Shown: positions 19,542 through 30,375 of the stretch, one piece after another
Numbering within the stretch: position 1 is the stretch's first letter
Layout: each line of letters opens with the position of its first letter
Source of the DNA: Toxorhynchites rutilus septentrionalis
Lineage: Eukaryota; Arthropoda; Insecta; Diptera; Culicidae
DNA: 64,000 bases
Direction of reading: 5' to 3'
Assembly (NCBI RefSeq): GCF_029784135.1
Contig: NC_073746.1
Location: 3,740,136 to 3,804,135 of the forward strand
Made by a program: the position numbers and the translations under genes
The notes under the pieces: model-generated
The model's database searches: none
What the model was told of the DNA's origin: nothing
The model's input: the letters and a program-made list of their open reading frames with translations, nothing else

Positions 19542-22500
19542 ATGGCTCTCACGTCGTACAACATCTCGTCTATCAACATCGCCACTATTACGAACCCCAC
19601 GAAACTAAATGCGCTACGAAGCTTCATCAACAGTCAAACCCTAGATATCGTGTGTCTGCAAGAAGTGGAAAACGAACAGCTCTCCTTGCCCGGCTACGTC
19701 GTTTTCTCTAATGTAGACCACACGAGAAGAGGAACGGCTATCGCTTTGAAGGAACATATACAGATGACTCATGTCGAGAGAAGTCTGGACAGTCGACTGA
19801 TTGCGCTATGAGTGCAAGACACGACGATCTGTAATATTTACGCTCCCTCCGGCTCTTCGCAACGCGCCGTTCGGGAGAACTTTTTTCACGAAACGCTTCC
19901 CTACTATCTTCGTCATCACACACCGCATGTTGTTTCACCAACCAGTGGACTGTATTTTGCTGCGATCATGTTTGTGCGTGTTCGAACCAAACTTTTCCAC
20001 AGCCGCCCATGCGGCTGACACGCAAGGTCAACGAATATGGCAATCTCAACCAAAGTAGCAGTTATGCTACTTAGGAGAGAATGCGTTTCCACGGAAATGA
20101 TTCCGAGCGGCCCAGTGCCGCGTGCGATGCGAAGCAAATGGAAAATTCCATTCGCTTCTTTGGTCCTGTTAAGGACCAATCCAAAACCAAACCACACCAC
20201 AGACCGAATGAGGGATTAATCGGTTGATAGCAAATAAATAACTTATTCCTTTGTACACATTTTATTTACACCAAATTTACAATATTTAACAAGTTCAAAC
20301 ATTCTTTTTAGTTTCTTGCTTCAAATAACTTTAGCACGCGAAATAAACTTCTTTGCTTAGCGACGGTTGAAACTCAAGTCCTTCTCTGCACTCAGAGCAG
20401 GTTGCTTGCGCTCGCAATGCACTCTCCTTTCGTCTGTGTGCCGCTCCCACGCGCCCACGGGTGGGGTTCATGCTGGTGGTTGAATTTTATTTCCTTTAGT
20501 TGTATTCTTGCGCTCGTTGTCCTCTCGTTGCTTTACTTCCTCCGCCATCCTGTCGATCGTACATTCAGTGCGCTGCGCTGAGCGGTGGACTGAACACCGC
20601 ATGTAATCTTAGTTGGCGATTTCAACTGCGTGCTTCGAACCTGCGATTCAAGCAGCCCGAATGCGAGTCCCGCTCTCAAAGCAGTCGTCCAACAATTACA
20701 GCTGCATGACGTATGGGAGAAACTGTGCCCTCGTGATAATGGCTTCACATACGTCTGTCGCAACGCTCAGTCGCGCCTAGACCGCATTTATGTCAGCAGT
20801 GGTTTGCGCGACCATTTGCGAGTAGCACACGCCCACGTTTGCTCATTCACGGACCACAAGGCACTGACACTCCGACTTTGCCTCCCCCATCTTGGTTCAG
20901 AGCATGGCCGTGGCTTTTGGTCTCTCAGACCATATCTTCTGACCGACGAAAATATTGCGGAATTCCAGTACAAGTGGCAGTACTGGACCCGTCAACGCAG
21001 AAATTATGACTCATGGGTTGAATGGTGGATCTTATTCGCTAAACCAAAAATAAAACCTTTTTTTCAAATGGAAGTCTCGAACCGTTTTCGATGCATTTCA
21101 CAGCGAACATCAGCGTCTCTATAGTGAGCTACGGCAAGCTTACGACGGGTACTATCAGCATCCAGAAATGCTGACCACCATCAATCGTCTAAAAGGCGAA
21201 ATGTTAGCACTTCAGCGACGTTTTTCTCACACATTCATGCGGATCAATGAAACGTACGTGGCAGGAGAACCCATTTCAATATTTCAGTTGGGGGAGAGGA
21301 GGAGAAAGAAAACTGTCATAACACAGCTGCAGACAGAGCAGAACGAAGCAATAACAGAGCCGCGAGCGATTGAAACGCACATGGTCACATATTTCTCGAC
21401 ACTCTACTCAGAAGAAGCGAGTGGAAATAATGAGAACAGTTTTGTCTGCGAAAGTGTTATTCCACCAAACGACGAAACGTGCATGAGTGAAATTACGACG
21501 GCAGAAATCTGGTCTGCAATAACAGCGAGCGCACCACGAAAATCTCCTGGCTGTGATGGTATACCGAAAGAGTTCTACCACCGCATGTTCGACGTCATCC
21601 ACCGTGAGCTGAACCTGTTGCTAAACGAGGCGCTCAGCGGCAATATTCCTCCAGCTTTCGTAGAAGGTATCATCGTGCTTGTTAAGAAGAGAGGCGGCGA
21701 CCATACGGCTCGATCATATCGTCCCACATCGACTACTAAACAACGACTACAAGCTCTTGTCTCGGATCCTCAAATCCAGATTGGAACGAGTGATGAGAGA
21801 ACACCACGTGCTAAGCGATGGGCAGAAATGCTCGAACTCAGAGCACAACATCTTCCAAGCCACTCTTGCTCTGAAGGATCGGATAGCGAGTCTCCGTCAT
21901 AATCGTCGTGCCGGAAAACTGATTAGTTTTGATCTCGATCATGCGTTCGATCGGGTTCGGCACTCTTTCCTCTTTGAGACCATGCGTGCGCTCGGTTTTA
22001 ACCATGTTCTAATTGCTATACTCTCGCGCATCGCCAGTCGATCCACTTCTCGGCTGTTGATCAACGGTCATCCCTCCCGTTCTTTCGAGATACGAAGATC
22101 AGTACGACAGGGGGACCCGTTATCAATGCACCTCTTCGTACTGTATCTTCATCCGCTAGTCTACAGGCTCGAACGGGTGTGCGGCGACGATTTACTGGTG
22201 GCATATGCGGATGACATCAGTGTGATCGTCACATCTACGAGCAAAATTGAAACGATGAATGGGTTGTTTTCTCGCTTCGAGAGAACTGCCGGCGCCAAAT
22301 TGAATTTGCGGAAAACGATCGCTGTTGATGTTGGGGTTAGCGAAGACGGAACTATAAACACTCAGTGGCTGCACACAGCTGAAGTGGTCAAAATTTCGGG
22401 TGTCACCTTCACAAACTCGATTCATTCAATGACAATGTTGAACTGGATTACGTTGGTGGGAAAATTTTCCCAACAAATGTGGCTGCAATCTCTGCGCACG

Positions 22501-23247
22501 CTGACGCTGCATCAAAAGGTGATCATGCTTAACACGTTTGGTACTTCTAAAATATGGTATCTTGCGTCCATCATACCACCTTTGGGAGTACATACGGCGA
22601 AAATAACACAAACGATGGGAAATTTTCTCTGGAGAGGCACAGTTGCTCGTGTCCCGATGATACAACTTACGCGCAGCAAGGAAAATGGAGGTCTGAAGCT
22701 CCAACTACCAGCGCCGAAGACTAAATCGCTGGCTATCAACCGTCATCTACAAGAAATCGAATCCCTTCCTTTTTATAATTCCCTTCTTTCCCAAACAAAT
22801 CCTCGACCACGAATCCCAATAGACCTTCCCGACCTAAAATTAATCCTTTCACATATATCCCAAATTCCCCACCAAATCCGACAAAACCCCACCGCTGATC
22901 AAATCCATCAGCCTTTTGTGAATCAAACCGAAATACCAAGAGTGGAACGAAATAGCCCAGCAATAAACTGGCGGCGTACGTGGCGAAATATTGCGTCGAG
23001 GCAGCTTAGTTCAGCACAGCGGACAAATCTATACTTGCTCGTCAACGAGAAAATTGAACATCGTAAATTGTTATTCGTGATGCGACGAGTAGACAACGAG
23101 ATTTGTTTAAACTGCGACAACCGAACTGTAGAAACACTCATTCACAAATTTTGCACTTGTGTTCGCGTTAGACCGGCTTGGACGGTATTTCCACAGAGGA
23201 TCTCAGGCATCTTAGGTGGATGGAGGAGGCTCGATTTCGAGGACTAG
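19542..23247 (+). pseudogene. L1-like LINE ORF2 (endonuclease-RT), broken
   Basis: APE-type endonuclease fragments come first: NISSINIATITNPTK, VCLQEVE, NIYAPSGSS, then after a 666 bp insertion LVGDFNCVL, and SRLDRIYVS with FTDHKAL. The RT follows: KSPGCDGIPKEFY, NNDYKLLSRIL, FDLDHAFDRV, VRQGDPLSMHLFVLYLHPL and the active site AYADD. A C-terminal CCHC-type knuckle (CLNCDN...HKFCTC) ends it. The RT block style is that of L1/Tx1-like elements. Lesions: a TGA at 19809-19811 (RLIAL*VQD), the insertion at 19931-20596, a disturbance near 21050-21165 and a frameshift near 21725 (SYRP | SLLNNDYK). It cannot produce a functional protein. Confidence 0.87.
19931..20596. mobile_element. 666 bp insertion in the L1-like endonuclease, unclassified (possible solo LTR)
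   Basis: Removing 19931-20604 restores the endonuclease frame (TPHV | ILVGDFNCVLR). ccgcatgt is duplicated at both sides (19923-19930 and 20597-20604). The insert begins tgtttcacc and ends tgaaca, so its ends are TG...CA-like and imperfectly inverted. The motif gtggactg occurs near both ends, and no ORF has a known domain. On the minus strand it would read TGTTCAGTCC...GAAACA with an AATAAA-type signal in the middle, compatible with a solo LTR of the BEL/Pao kind. The 8 bp duplication is long for an LTR element and would fit a hAT-type DNA element. Confidence 0.65.
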
Positions 23248-23475
23248 GCTAAACCTGCTTTAGCAGGAATGAACAAATCGTGTAAAGTGAGAATTTTAAA
23301 ACTTTTTAGTAACTATATCTGCTTCGTTAATAGATATAACGGTAGAATTGATGTAGCTGAATTAAATTTTCATTTAGATGTAGAAGCTTAACGAATTGAT
23401 GAACAAACCAAAATGTTGTAAAATTAAATATTGACAAATAAAACTATTTAACTATTTTTACAAAAAAAAAAAAAA
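23248..23475 (+). other. 3' UTR and A-tail of the L1-like LINE
   Basis: About 210 bp after the ORF2 stop ends in a 15-base A-run (23461-23475). A small hairpin directly follows the stop (aaacctgctttagcaggaat, about 23251-23270), and AATAAA occurs at 23436-23441. I could not find a target duplication because the 5' end is not resolved. Confidence 0.65.
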
Positions 23476-24332
23476 GATTACGGCAGTGCAGTGAATGTTT
23501 AATGTAAACGAGATTTCATTTCATATTCCGGAAAAAAGTAGAAGGACCAGAGCCATCATCCGGAAAAGCTAAACAACGTCGCGACGATGGCAAGACTCTA
23601 CCGGAAATAGTGTTGTATTTCATCCAAAGAGACGGGGCAGCAGCATGATGCGATTGATACGTTTTGAGGCGTTTCTAGGTTCATTAGCCATGTTTAACAG
23701 ACCTTGCACCGGCTATATTTCCATAACAAATTCAGTACACGCAATTAATTTAGTGGTGGAAGTGGAGAAACGTTGACGCACTCATTTCGTTGCATACAGG
23801 AATACATACGCACGACCATTCACCTACGCACATTCATCCGACCTTTTCAAGATGAAACATTCACCGGGATTTGGGAGTCAGATTTCCATGTGATTACATA
23901 TCACAGTTTTTTATGGGTAAAAAGTATCCTGTACAACTGATTTGTCATAGTTTCGTAATGCATTACTCTTCGGTTAATTATTACATTGGCATTGGCATCA
24001 TCACAACCGCGTTTACTATCGGCGATGCTGAATCTCTAAAATGAAATGCCATTATCGCGCACAAAAAAAACTATTTAGTGATCCGATGCACTATTCGTTC
24101 TTCATCCCAACATTAAGATCCTAAGTTTATCACAATGATCACGAGTGGTGCATATCAGAACCATTTGTTGAGAGTTTTGTAAATTAATCTAAATGGTTTA
24201 TCACAAAAATCCGTCAGCTAAGCAATTAGATTCATTCAACTAACTGAAAGAACGACAAGTCACATCGAATGCTTTAAATTCGCATGTGATTTACGCCATC
24301 TGTAGAATTATATTTATTTTTACTTCCCTCAA
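23476..24332. other. No gene recognised
   Basis: AT-rich sequence between two LINEs, without termini, repeats or convincing ORFs. Confidence 0.5.
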
Positions 24333-24341
24333 CACTTTGAA

Positions 24342-24376
24342 TCAGTCAGCTCGCGCAGTCCGAAGCCGCCGGACGC
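24342..24376 (+). promoter_or_regulatory. Putative internal Pol II promoter: initiator plus downstream promoter element
   Basis: TCAGTC at 24342-24347 matches the arthropod initiator consensus, with the A at 24344 as +1, exactly at the junction of target duplication and element. GGACGC at 24371-24376 falls at +28 to +33, the position and sequence type of the downstream promoter element. This pair is the known TATA-less arrangement of I and jockey elements. It lets each full copy carry its own promoter. Function is inferred from position and consensus only. Confidence 0.65.
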
Positions 24377-24727
24377 AAAGTTGTTCGTGTCCGTTATTGT
24401 GTTGGAACAATACCGTTATCGGTTTCGCTGAAGTGATTGTGTCGCTCTAACGGTGTTTTCTTTATTGCGAGAGTGAAGTGATAAGTAATCACAACCAGCG
24501 GGAGGGAGAAGTCCTCCACTGCGGGCGCTGTGAGCGTGTGCCGTTCCTCGTCATCGTATTGTGGTGCGATACACCATTGCTGTTGTGCCAAGCGATCATC
24601 ACGTGGTTCGATTGGAGCACCGTTACAAATCATCCGCACCGTGCGCTTCAAGTATTTTAGTTTATATATATATTAGGTTAAGGATTTAAAAAAAAAAAAG
24701 AAAAAGTATAATTGTATATCTGCCATA

Positions 24728-26290
24728 ATGGCAGAGTGCGATCCTCTTGATATGGACATTGAATCTGATGTTTCCTCCTCACTAACTACTGGGAAGTCGC
24801 TTAAACGCGTTCCCCCCTCAGACGATGTCTTTTCAGAGGAAGAGTTAATCAACCTCAACAAGCCCCCTTCAAGAAAATTGGCAAACTTTTCCACTTCGCC
24901 CCCTCAATCTCCCGCTCCCGCTTCCGATTATCTCCCGAACTTGCCTCCCAGCCCAACTGTTCCCGCTTCCGCTCAACAATCGACCTCGTCCTCCCCCTCA
25001 GTTGTCACCTCTCCGCGTGTCAAGGTCTATCCAGAAGATGCATCTGGATCTGGCCCATGGGTTGTTTTCTTCCGGCCAAAACCCAACGGGAAATCGCTCA
25101 ACGTCATTCAGATCATGAAAGATCTGACAAAAAATTATTCCTCCGTGGTCGAAATTAGAAAGGTTCGACCGAACAAACTGCGTGTTGTCGTGGCTGATCG
25201 GAAGCAAGCTAACGAGATTGTTGTCGACAATAGGTTCGTACTAGAATATCGCGTCTATGTGCCCTGCCATAACGTAGAAATTTCGGGGGTGATCACAGAA
25301 ACGGGTCTGACGAGCGCATTAATAAAAGAGGGAGATGGCAGATTTAAAAAGCTCCCTTTGACGAAAGTTAAAATTTTGGACTGCCATCAATTAGGAAAAG
25401 TGTCCCAGGAAGAGGGAAAAACAAAATTCACGCCGTCCGACTCGTTTCGAGTAACTTTTGCTGGTTCCGCCCTCCCTGACTACGTTATGGTGGACAAATT
25501 GAGGCTTCCGCTGCGTCTCTTCGTGCCAAAGCCCATGACTTGCAACATATGCAAGTCAGTTGGTCACACAGCAGACTACTGCGCCAACAAGGAGCGCTGT
25601 GCCACTTGCGGAGAGCAACATGTGGGCAAATCCTGCAGTGCGACTGAGCATAAGTGTCCATATTGCGGGGGGACCCCACATGAGCTCTCAGCTTGTGAAA
25701 ATTACAAGAGTCGCTGGGAGAAACAGAAGCGCTCTTTAAAGGAACGCTCGAAACGCACTTTTGCGGAAATTTTAAAGGGCGCTTCTCCACAGGCCCAACA
25801 ACAACATCCAATCTCCTCACACAATATCTTTTCCACGTTGCCAGTTGACGAAATGGAAGCGGACACAGCTCACGGGGGTACACCGTTTATTTCCCAAGGG
25901 AATCCCCGGCGCAAAAATGTGACCACTCCCAAAATTCAATCACAAGTCCCTCCGGTGATATCCCCTGTTAGCTTGCCTAAAAAAACGAGTGCAGCGGACA
26001 AGCAAAATCAGGTTCCTCCTGGCTTCCGTGGGAATAGTTCACCTTCGAACGACCCAGCACTCGAGGGGACATCAAAAACCCCAACTGTCCCTATTTTTCC
26101 GTCCAGCTCAACTTCCCAATCGGGATTTATAAAGTTGTCTGACCTTTTGGATCAAATCTTCAAGTGTTTTAACGTTTCCGACTCCATCAGAACCATTGTC
26201 ATTTCAATGCTTCCAGTATTAAAGACAATTTTGCAACAATTGATGCAAACATGGCCCCTCCTTTCAATGATTATCTCTCTTGATGTCTAA
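24728..26290 (+). CDS. I-group LINE ORF1 (gag-like RNA-binding protein), 520 aa
   Basis: Gag-like protein that should bind the element's RNA and form the ribonucleoprotein. Residues ~1-100 are acidic then Pro/Ser-rich. ~108-265 contains one or two RRM-like folds (WVVFFRPKPNGKSLNVIQIMK..., VVEIRKVRPNKLRVVVADRKQANEIV). Three zinc knuckles follow: C272-x2-C275-x4-H280-x4-C285, C291-x2-C294-x3-H298-x4-C303 and C310-x2-C313-x4-H318-x4-C323. ~330-480 is basic then Pro/Ser-rich, and a hydrophobic C-terminal segment ends it (MLPVLKTILQQLMQTWPLL). Three knuckles in a row are typical of ORF1 in I and jockey elements. The ATG follows a long A-run in the 5' UTR. It overlaps ORF2 by 11 bp in another frame. 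Confidence 0.92.
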   Translation: MAECDPLDMDIESDVSSSLTTGKSLKRVPPSDDVFSEEELINLNKPPSRKLANFSTSPPQSPAPASDYLPNLPPSPTVPASAQQSTSSSPSVVTSPRVKVYPEDASGSGPWVVFFRPKPNGKSLNVIQIMKDLTKNYSSVVEIRKVRPNKLRVVVADRKQANEIVVDNRFVLEYRVYVPCHNVEISGVITETGLTSALIKEGDGRFKKLPLTKVKILDCHQLGKVSQEEGKTKFTPSDSFRVTFAGSALPDYVMVDKLRLPLRLFVPKPMTCNICKSVGHTADYCANKERCATCGEQHVGKSCSATEHKCPYCGGTPHELSACENYKSRWEKQKRSLKERSKRTFAEILKGASPQAQQQHPISSHNIFSTLPVDEMEADTAHGGTPFISQGNPRRKNVTTPKIQSQVPPVISPVSLPKKTSAADKQNQVPPGFRGNSSPSNDPALEGTSKTPTVPIFPSSSTSQSGFIKLSDLLDQIFKCFNVSDSIRTIVISMLPVLKTILQQLMQTWPLLSMIISLDV

Positions 26291-29200
26291 TTCAAATAGA
26301 GAGGTCGGAGATATCACTGTTTTACAGTGGAATTGTCGTAGTCTTATCCCTAAATTGGATACATTCAAATTTTTAATTCATAAGTTCAATTGTGATGTTT
26401 TTGCTCTGTCCGAAACTTGGCTTTCTTCGCGAGATGATCTCTCTTTCCATGATTTAAATATTATACGCTTGGACCGTGATGACAGATACGGAGGGGTGCT
26501 ATTGGGGATCAATAAGTGCCACTCATTTTTTCGAATTGACCTTCCACCTATTGGAGGGATTGAAGCTGTTGCTTGTCATGCAAACATCAGAGGAAAAGAC
26601 CTCTGTATTGTCAGCTTGTATTGGCCTCCGAGAGCTGCGGTTAGCCGCAAGCAACTTGTTGACATGTGCTCACTTCTTCCTGAGCCACGATTGATCTTGG
26701 GAGACTTCAACTCTCACGGAACTGCCTGGGGGGAACAGTACGACGACAATCGTTCATTGTTGATATATGACCTTTGTAACAGCTTCAATATGACCGTTTT
26801 GAACACTGGGGAAACAACACGTGTACCTAAACCTCCTGCTAACCCAAGTGCTCTTGACCTCTCGCTTTGCTCGAATTCACTATCGTTAGATTGCAAGTGG
26901 GATGTAATCCAGGACCCCAACGGTAGTGATCACTTGCCAATCAAAATTTCCATCACCATTGGGTCGAATTCTTCTGAATCTATAAACATGGCATATGACC
27001 TCACAAGACACATTGACTGGAAAAAATATGCGGACGCGATTACTCTAGCCATCAATTCCAGAGATGGTTTACCTCCATTGGAGGAGTATAACTTCCTTTC
27101 TCGTTTGATCTATGACAGCGCAGTTCGCGCTCAAACGAAACCCAATCCAGGTTCCACCATTTTCCGAAGGCCTCCCAATCTATGGTGGGATAGCCAATGT
27201 TCCAAGCTTTATGTAGAAAAATCGAATGCATTTAAAGCTTTTCGGAAACGTGGTACTCCTGAAAATTTTCAAACGTATTTAGCCCTTGAGAATCAGTTCA
27301 AAAATTTGATCAAAGGGAAAAAACGTGCTTATTGGCGAAATTTCGTGGGAGGTTTGTCACGAGAAACGTCAATGAAAAAATTATGGAAAGTGGCTCGAAA
27401 CATGAGAAATCGCTCTTCATCCAATGAAAGCGAGGAATATTCACATCGATGGATCTTTAATTTTGCACGAAAGGTTTGTCCTGATTCAGCTCCTGTGCAA
27501 AAATTTGTTCGAGATATACCACAAGATAGGTGCGATCTTGATTCCGAGTTTTCGATGGTAGAATTCTCTCTTGCTCTCCTTTCATGTAACAATTCTGCTC
27601 CGGGATCGGATAGAATTAAGTTCAACTTGCTGAAAAATCTCCCTGATGTGGCGAAACATCGCTTGTTGAACTTATTCAATCGGTTTCTGGAGCATAATAT
27701 TGTTCCAGATGATTGGAGACAAGTACGAGTTATAGCTATTCAAAAACCCGGAAAACCCGCGTCCGACTTCAATTCGTACCGCCCAATAGCAATGCTGTCT
27801 TGTATACGGAAATTGTTGGAGAAAATGATCTTGTTTCGCCTTGATCGATGGGTTGAAACGAATGGCCTACTCTCAGATACACAATATGGGTTCCGCAGGG
27901 GCAAGGGGACGAATGATTGTCTTGCGTTGCTTTCTTCAGAAATTCAATTGGCTTACGCCGAAAAAAAACAAATGGCTTCAGTATTCTTGGACATAAAGGG
28001 GGCCTTTGATTCTGTTTCAATAGAGGTCCTGTCAGACAAATTACACTCTCGGGGTCTGCCGCCTCTATTGAATAATATGTTATATAACTTGCTTTGTGAG
28101 AAACATTTGAATTTTTCTCACGGGGATTCGACAGTAAGTCGGGTCTCCTACATGGGACTCCCCCAGGGCTCATGTTTAAGCCCCCTTTTGTACAACTTCT
28201 ATGTAAGCGACATCGACAATTGCCTTACACAAAATTGCAACCTAAGACAACTTGCAGATGATGGAGTGGTGTCTGTCGTAGGATCAAACGAATCCGAACT
28301 GCAAGGACCCTTACAAGATACTTTGAACAATTTTTCAACCTGGGCCATTGGGCTAGGGATCGAATTCTCCACGGAGAAAACAGAGATGGTGGTTTTTTCT
28401 AGGAAGCATAGACCAGCAAAACCAAAGCTTCAACTTTTGGGTAAACCGATCACTCATGCTATGTCATTCAAGTATCTTGGGGTCTGGTTCGACTCCAAAT
28501 GTACTTGGGGGGCCCATATTAGGTATCTGAGTAAAAAATGCCAACAAAGAATAAACTTTCTCCGTACAATTACCGGCACCTGGTGGGGAGCCCATCCCGA
28601 AGATCTTATAATGTTGTATCGAACAACTATTCTCTCAGTGATGGAGTATGGCAGTTTCTGTTTTCAATCAGCTGCCAAAACACACCTCATTAAACTCGAG
28701 CGAATTCAGTATCTTTGTCTCCGTATTGCGTTGGGATGTATGCCCTCAACGCATACCATGAGTCTCGAGGTTTTGGCAGGCGCACTCCCACTAAAAGATC
28801 GCTTCAATTTATTATCTCTTCGGTTCTTCATTCGGTGTAAGGTTATGAACCCATTGGTGATCGGAAATTTTGAGCAGCTGATCGAGCTAAATTTTCATTC
28901 AGGATTCATGAGCTCATATCATGAATTCGTCTCCATGCAGGTTGATCCTTCTTCGTATATTCCCAACCGTGTTTGTTTTCCTGACTACATCAATTCCTCT
29001 GTGCATTTTGATCTGTCCATGATGCAGAATATCCATGGAATTCCAGATTATCATCGATCGGGGATCGTTCCTACGATTTTCGAAGCAAAGTATGGGCGTG
29101 TCAATTGTGATAATATGTACTTTACTGATGGGTCCTCTATGAATGAGTCCACAGGATTTGGAGTGTTCAACAAATTTTTTAGCACCTCACACAGTCTTCA

Positions 29201-29966
29201 GTATCCTTGCTCAGTGTATATTGCTGAATTGGCAGCAATACACTGGGCGCTGGACAGCGTCGCCTCACGACCTGTTGAACACTATCACATTGTAACGGAT
29301 AGTCTTAGCTCTGTCGAAGCTATCCGTTCAGTGAGGCCGGAAAAGCACTCGCCGTACTTCCTTGAGAGAATACGAGAAATTTTGAGTGCTTTATCCAGAC
29401 GCTGTTATGTCATTACCTTTGTCTGGGTCCCTTCACATTGCTCAATTCCGGGTAATGAGAGGGCTGACTCATTAGCAAAGGTAGGTGCAATTGAAGGCGA
29501 AATTTATCAGCGTCAAATCGCCTTCAATGAATTTTATTCTTTAGTTCGTAAAAATACCATCGTTAACTGGCAACGCAAATGGAACGAAGATGAATTGGGC
29601 CGGTGGTTTCACTCAATTATCCCTAAGGTTAGCCTCAATCCGTGGTTCAAAAGTCTGGAATTGAGTCGGGACTTTATTCGCACCTTCTCCCGACTCATGT
29701 CCAATCACTGTTCGTTAGACGCGCTGCTTTTTCGTTTTAATCTTGCCGACAGCAATCTCTGCGGTTGTGGCCATGGTTACCACGATATCGAACACGTTGT
29801 TTGGTCGTGCGAGTTGTATCTTGTCGCCAGATCGAATTTAGAAAACTCCCTTCGGGCTGGAGGAAAGCAGTCCAATGTGCCGGTGAGAGATGTGTTGGCT
29901 CGGTTAGACCTTGATTACATGTCCCAAATATATGTTTTCCTTAAAGCTATCGATCTTCGAGTGTGA
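26280..29966 (+). CDS. I-group LINE ORF2: APE endonuclease, reverse transcriptase, RNase H, 1,228 aa
   Basis: Enzyme for target-primed reverse transcription. Endonuclease ~12-225: LQWNCRS (Asn18), SETW (Glu45), GDFNSHG (Asp142, Asn144) and GSDHLP (Asp217, His218). RT ~435-745: SAPGSDRIKFNLL, QKPGKPASDFNSYRPI, VFLDIKGAFDSV (Asp571), MGLPQGSCLSPLLYNFYVSD and LADD (658-661). The box is LADD rather than the usual YADD, and the same is seen in the sister copy at 14 kb. RNase H ~945-1070: Asp950 (FTDGSS), Glu983 (AELAAIHWAL), Asp1007 (TDSLSS), His1053 (PSHCSIPGNE) and Asp1063 (RADSLAK), so the active site is complete. A C-terminal knuckle reads CGCGHGYHDIEHVVWSC. The start codon overlaps the end of ORF1, suggesting coupled translation. 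No lesion is seen. Confidence 0.94.
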   Translation: MMSNSNREVGDITVLQWNCRSLIPKLDTFKFLIHKFNCDVFALSETWLSSRDDLSFHDLNIIRLDRDDRYGGVLLGINKCHSFFRIDLPPIGGIEAVACHANIRGKDLCIVSLYWPPRAAVSRKQLVDMCSLLPEPRLILGDFNSHGTAWGEQYDDNRSLLIYDLCNSFNMTVLNTGETTRVPKPPANPSALDLSLCSNSLSLDCKWDVIQDPNGSDHLPIKISITIGSNSSESINMAYDLTRHIDWKKYADAITLAINSRDGLPPLEEYNFLSRLIYDSAVRAQTKPNPGSTIFRRPPNLWWDSQCSKLYVEKSNAFKAFRKRGTPENFQTYLALENQFKNLIKGKKRAYWRNFVGGLSRETSMKKLWKVARNMRNRSSSNESEEYSHRWIFNFARKVCPDSAPVQKFVRDIPQDRCDLDSEFSMVEFSLALLSCNNSAPGSDRIKFNLLKNLPDVAKHRLLNLFNRFLEHNIVPDDWRQVRVIAIQKPGKPASDFNSYRPIAMLSCIRKLLEKMILFRLDRWVETNGLLSDTQYGFRRGKGTNDCLALLSSEIQLAYAEKKQMASVFLDIKGAFDSVSIEVLSDKLHSRGLPPLLNNMLYNLLCEKHLNFSHGDSTVSRVSYMGLPQGSCLSPLLYNFYVSDIDNCLTQNCNLRQLADDGVVSVVGSNESELQGPLQDTLNNFSTWAIGLGIEFSTEKTEMVVFSRKHRPAKPKLQLLGKPITHAMSFKYLGVWFDSKCTWGAHIRYLSKKCQQRINFLRTITGTWWGAHPEDLIMLYRTTILSVMEYGSFCFQSAAKTHLIKLERIQYLCLRIALGCMPSTHTMSLEVLAGALPLKDRFNLLSLRFFIRCKVMNPLVIGNFEQLIELNFHSGFMSSYHEFVSMQVDPSSYIPNRVCFPDYINSSVHFDLSMMQNIHGIPDYHRSGIVPTIFEAKYGRVNCDNMYFTDGSSMNESTGFGVFNKFFSTSHSLQYPCSVYIAELAAIHWALDSVASRPVEHYHIVTDSLSSVEAIRSVRPEKHSPYFLERIREILSALSRRCYVITFVWVPSHCSIPGNERADSLAKVGAIEGEIYQRQIAFNEFYSLVRKNTIVNWQRKWNEDELGRWFHSIIPKVSLNPWFKSLELSRDFIRTFSRLMSNHCSLDALLFRFNLADSNLCGCGHGYHDIEHVVWSCELYLVARSNLENSLRAGGKQSNVPVRDVLARLDLDYMSQIYVFLKAIDLRV

Positions 29967-30363
29967 TTGTTTATACATCCTTTTCCCCTCCTTTTCGTCC
30001 TTCTATCGCTATCGGTTCCCTTCCTACTAACATTAGAATAAGTTAAATTGTAAATACATATTAGATGTAAGGATAGTTTTAAGAATTGAGTGTGAAGTGT
30101 CAGTGTGAATGAGAATGTGAATGTGAATGTGAGTGCGAGTGTAAACACACATCTCCTTACATCCCATCCTTTTCCTAATGAAAATGTGTCACCCTTCTAA
30201 ACTCGAGTCGACCGCGAGTAATCGGTTTCCTATTTCATTAACCATAGAATTAAGGAAACAACATGTTGATATATGCTAGTTGAAATATAGTTAAGAGTTT
30301 GGCTCCATTAAACTTATGTAACTGAGCCTGTAAAAATAAACGGATTAATAAAAAAAAAAAAAA
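29967..30363 (+). other. 3' UTR and A-tail of the full-length I-group LINE
   Basis: Contains a gtg/gaatgtgaatgtgaatgtgagtgc simple stretch (30100-30140), the family-wide ctcgag-gaccgcgagtaatcggtt block (about 30201-30228) and the terminal gagcctgtaaaaataaacgg segment before the A-tail. The same blocks are found at 34.7-35.0 and 58.6-59.0 kb and, diverged, at 16.5 kb. They make a good family signature and are probably read by the RT. Confidence 0.8.
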
Positions 30364-30375
30364 CACTTTGAATCA

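Larger units (their letters stand above)
24345..30363 (+). mobile_element. Full-length I-group non-LTR retrotransposon, ~6.0 kb
   Basis: A 12 bp target-site duplication, cactttgaatca, lies at 24333-24344 and 30364-30375. Between them are a 5' UTR of about 380 bp, two open ORFs overlapping by 11 bp, a 3' UTR of about 380 bp and an A-tail (30349-30363). The RNase H domain in ORF2 and the LADD RT box place it with I/Loner/Loa-type LINEs; the exact clade is not resolved. Everything needed for retrotransposition looks present. Three shorter relatives lie in the window: the 3' end at 34639-35019, a truncated copy at 57430-59003 and the sister family at 14.2-17.2 kb. Confidence 0.93.
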
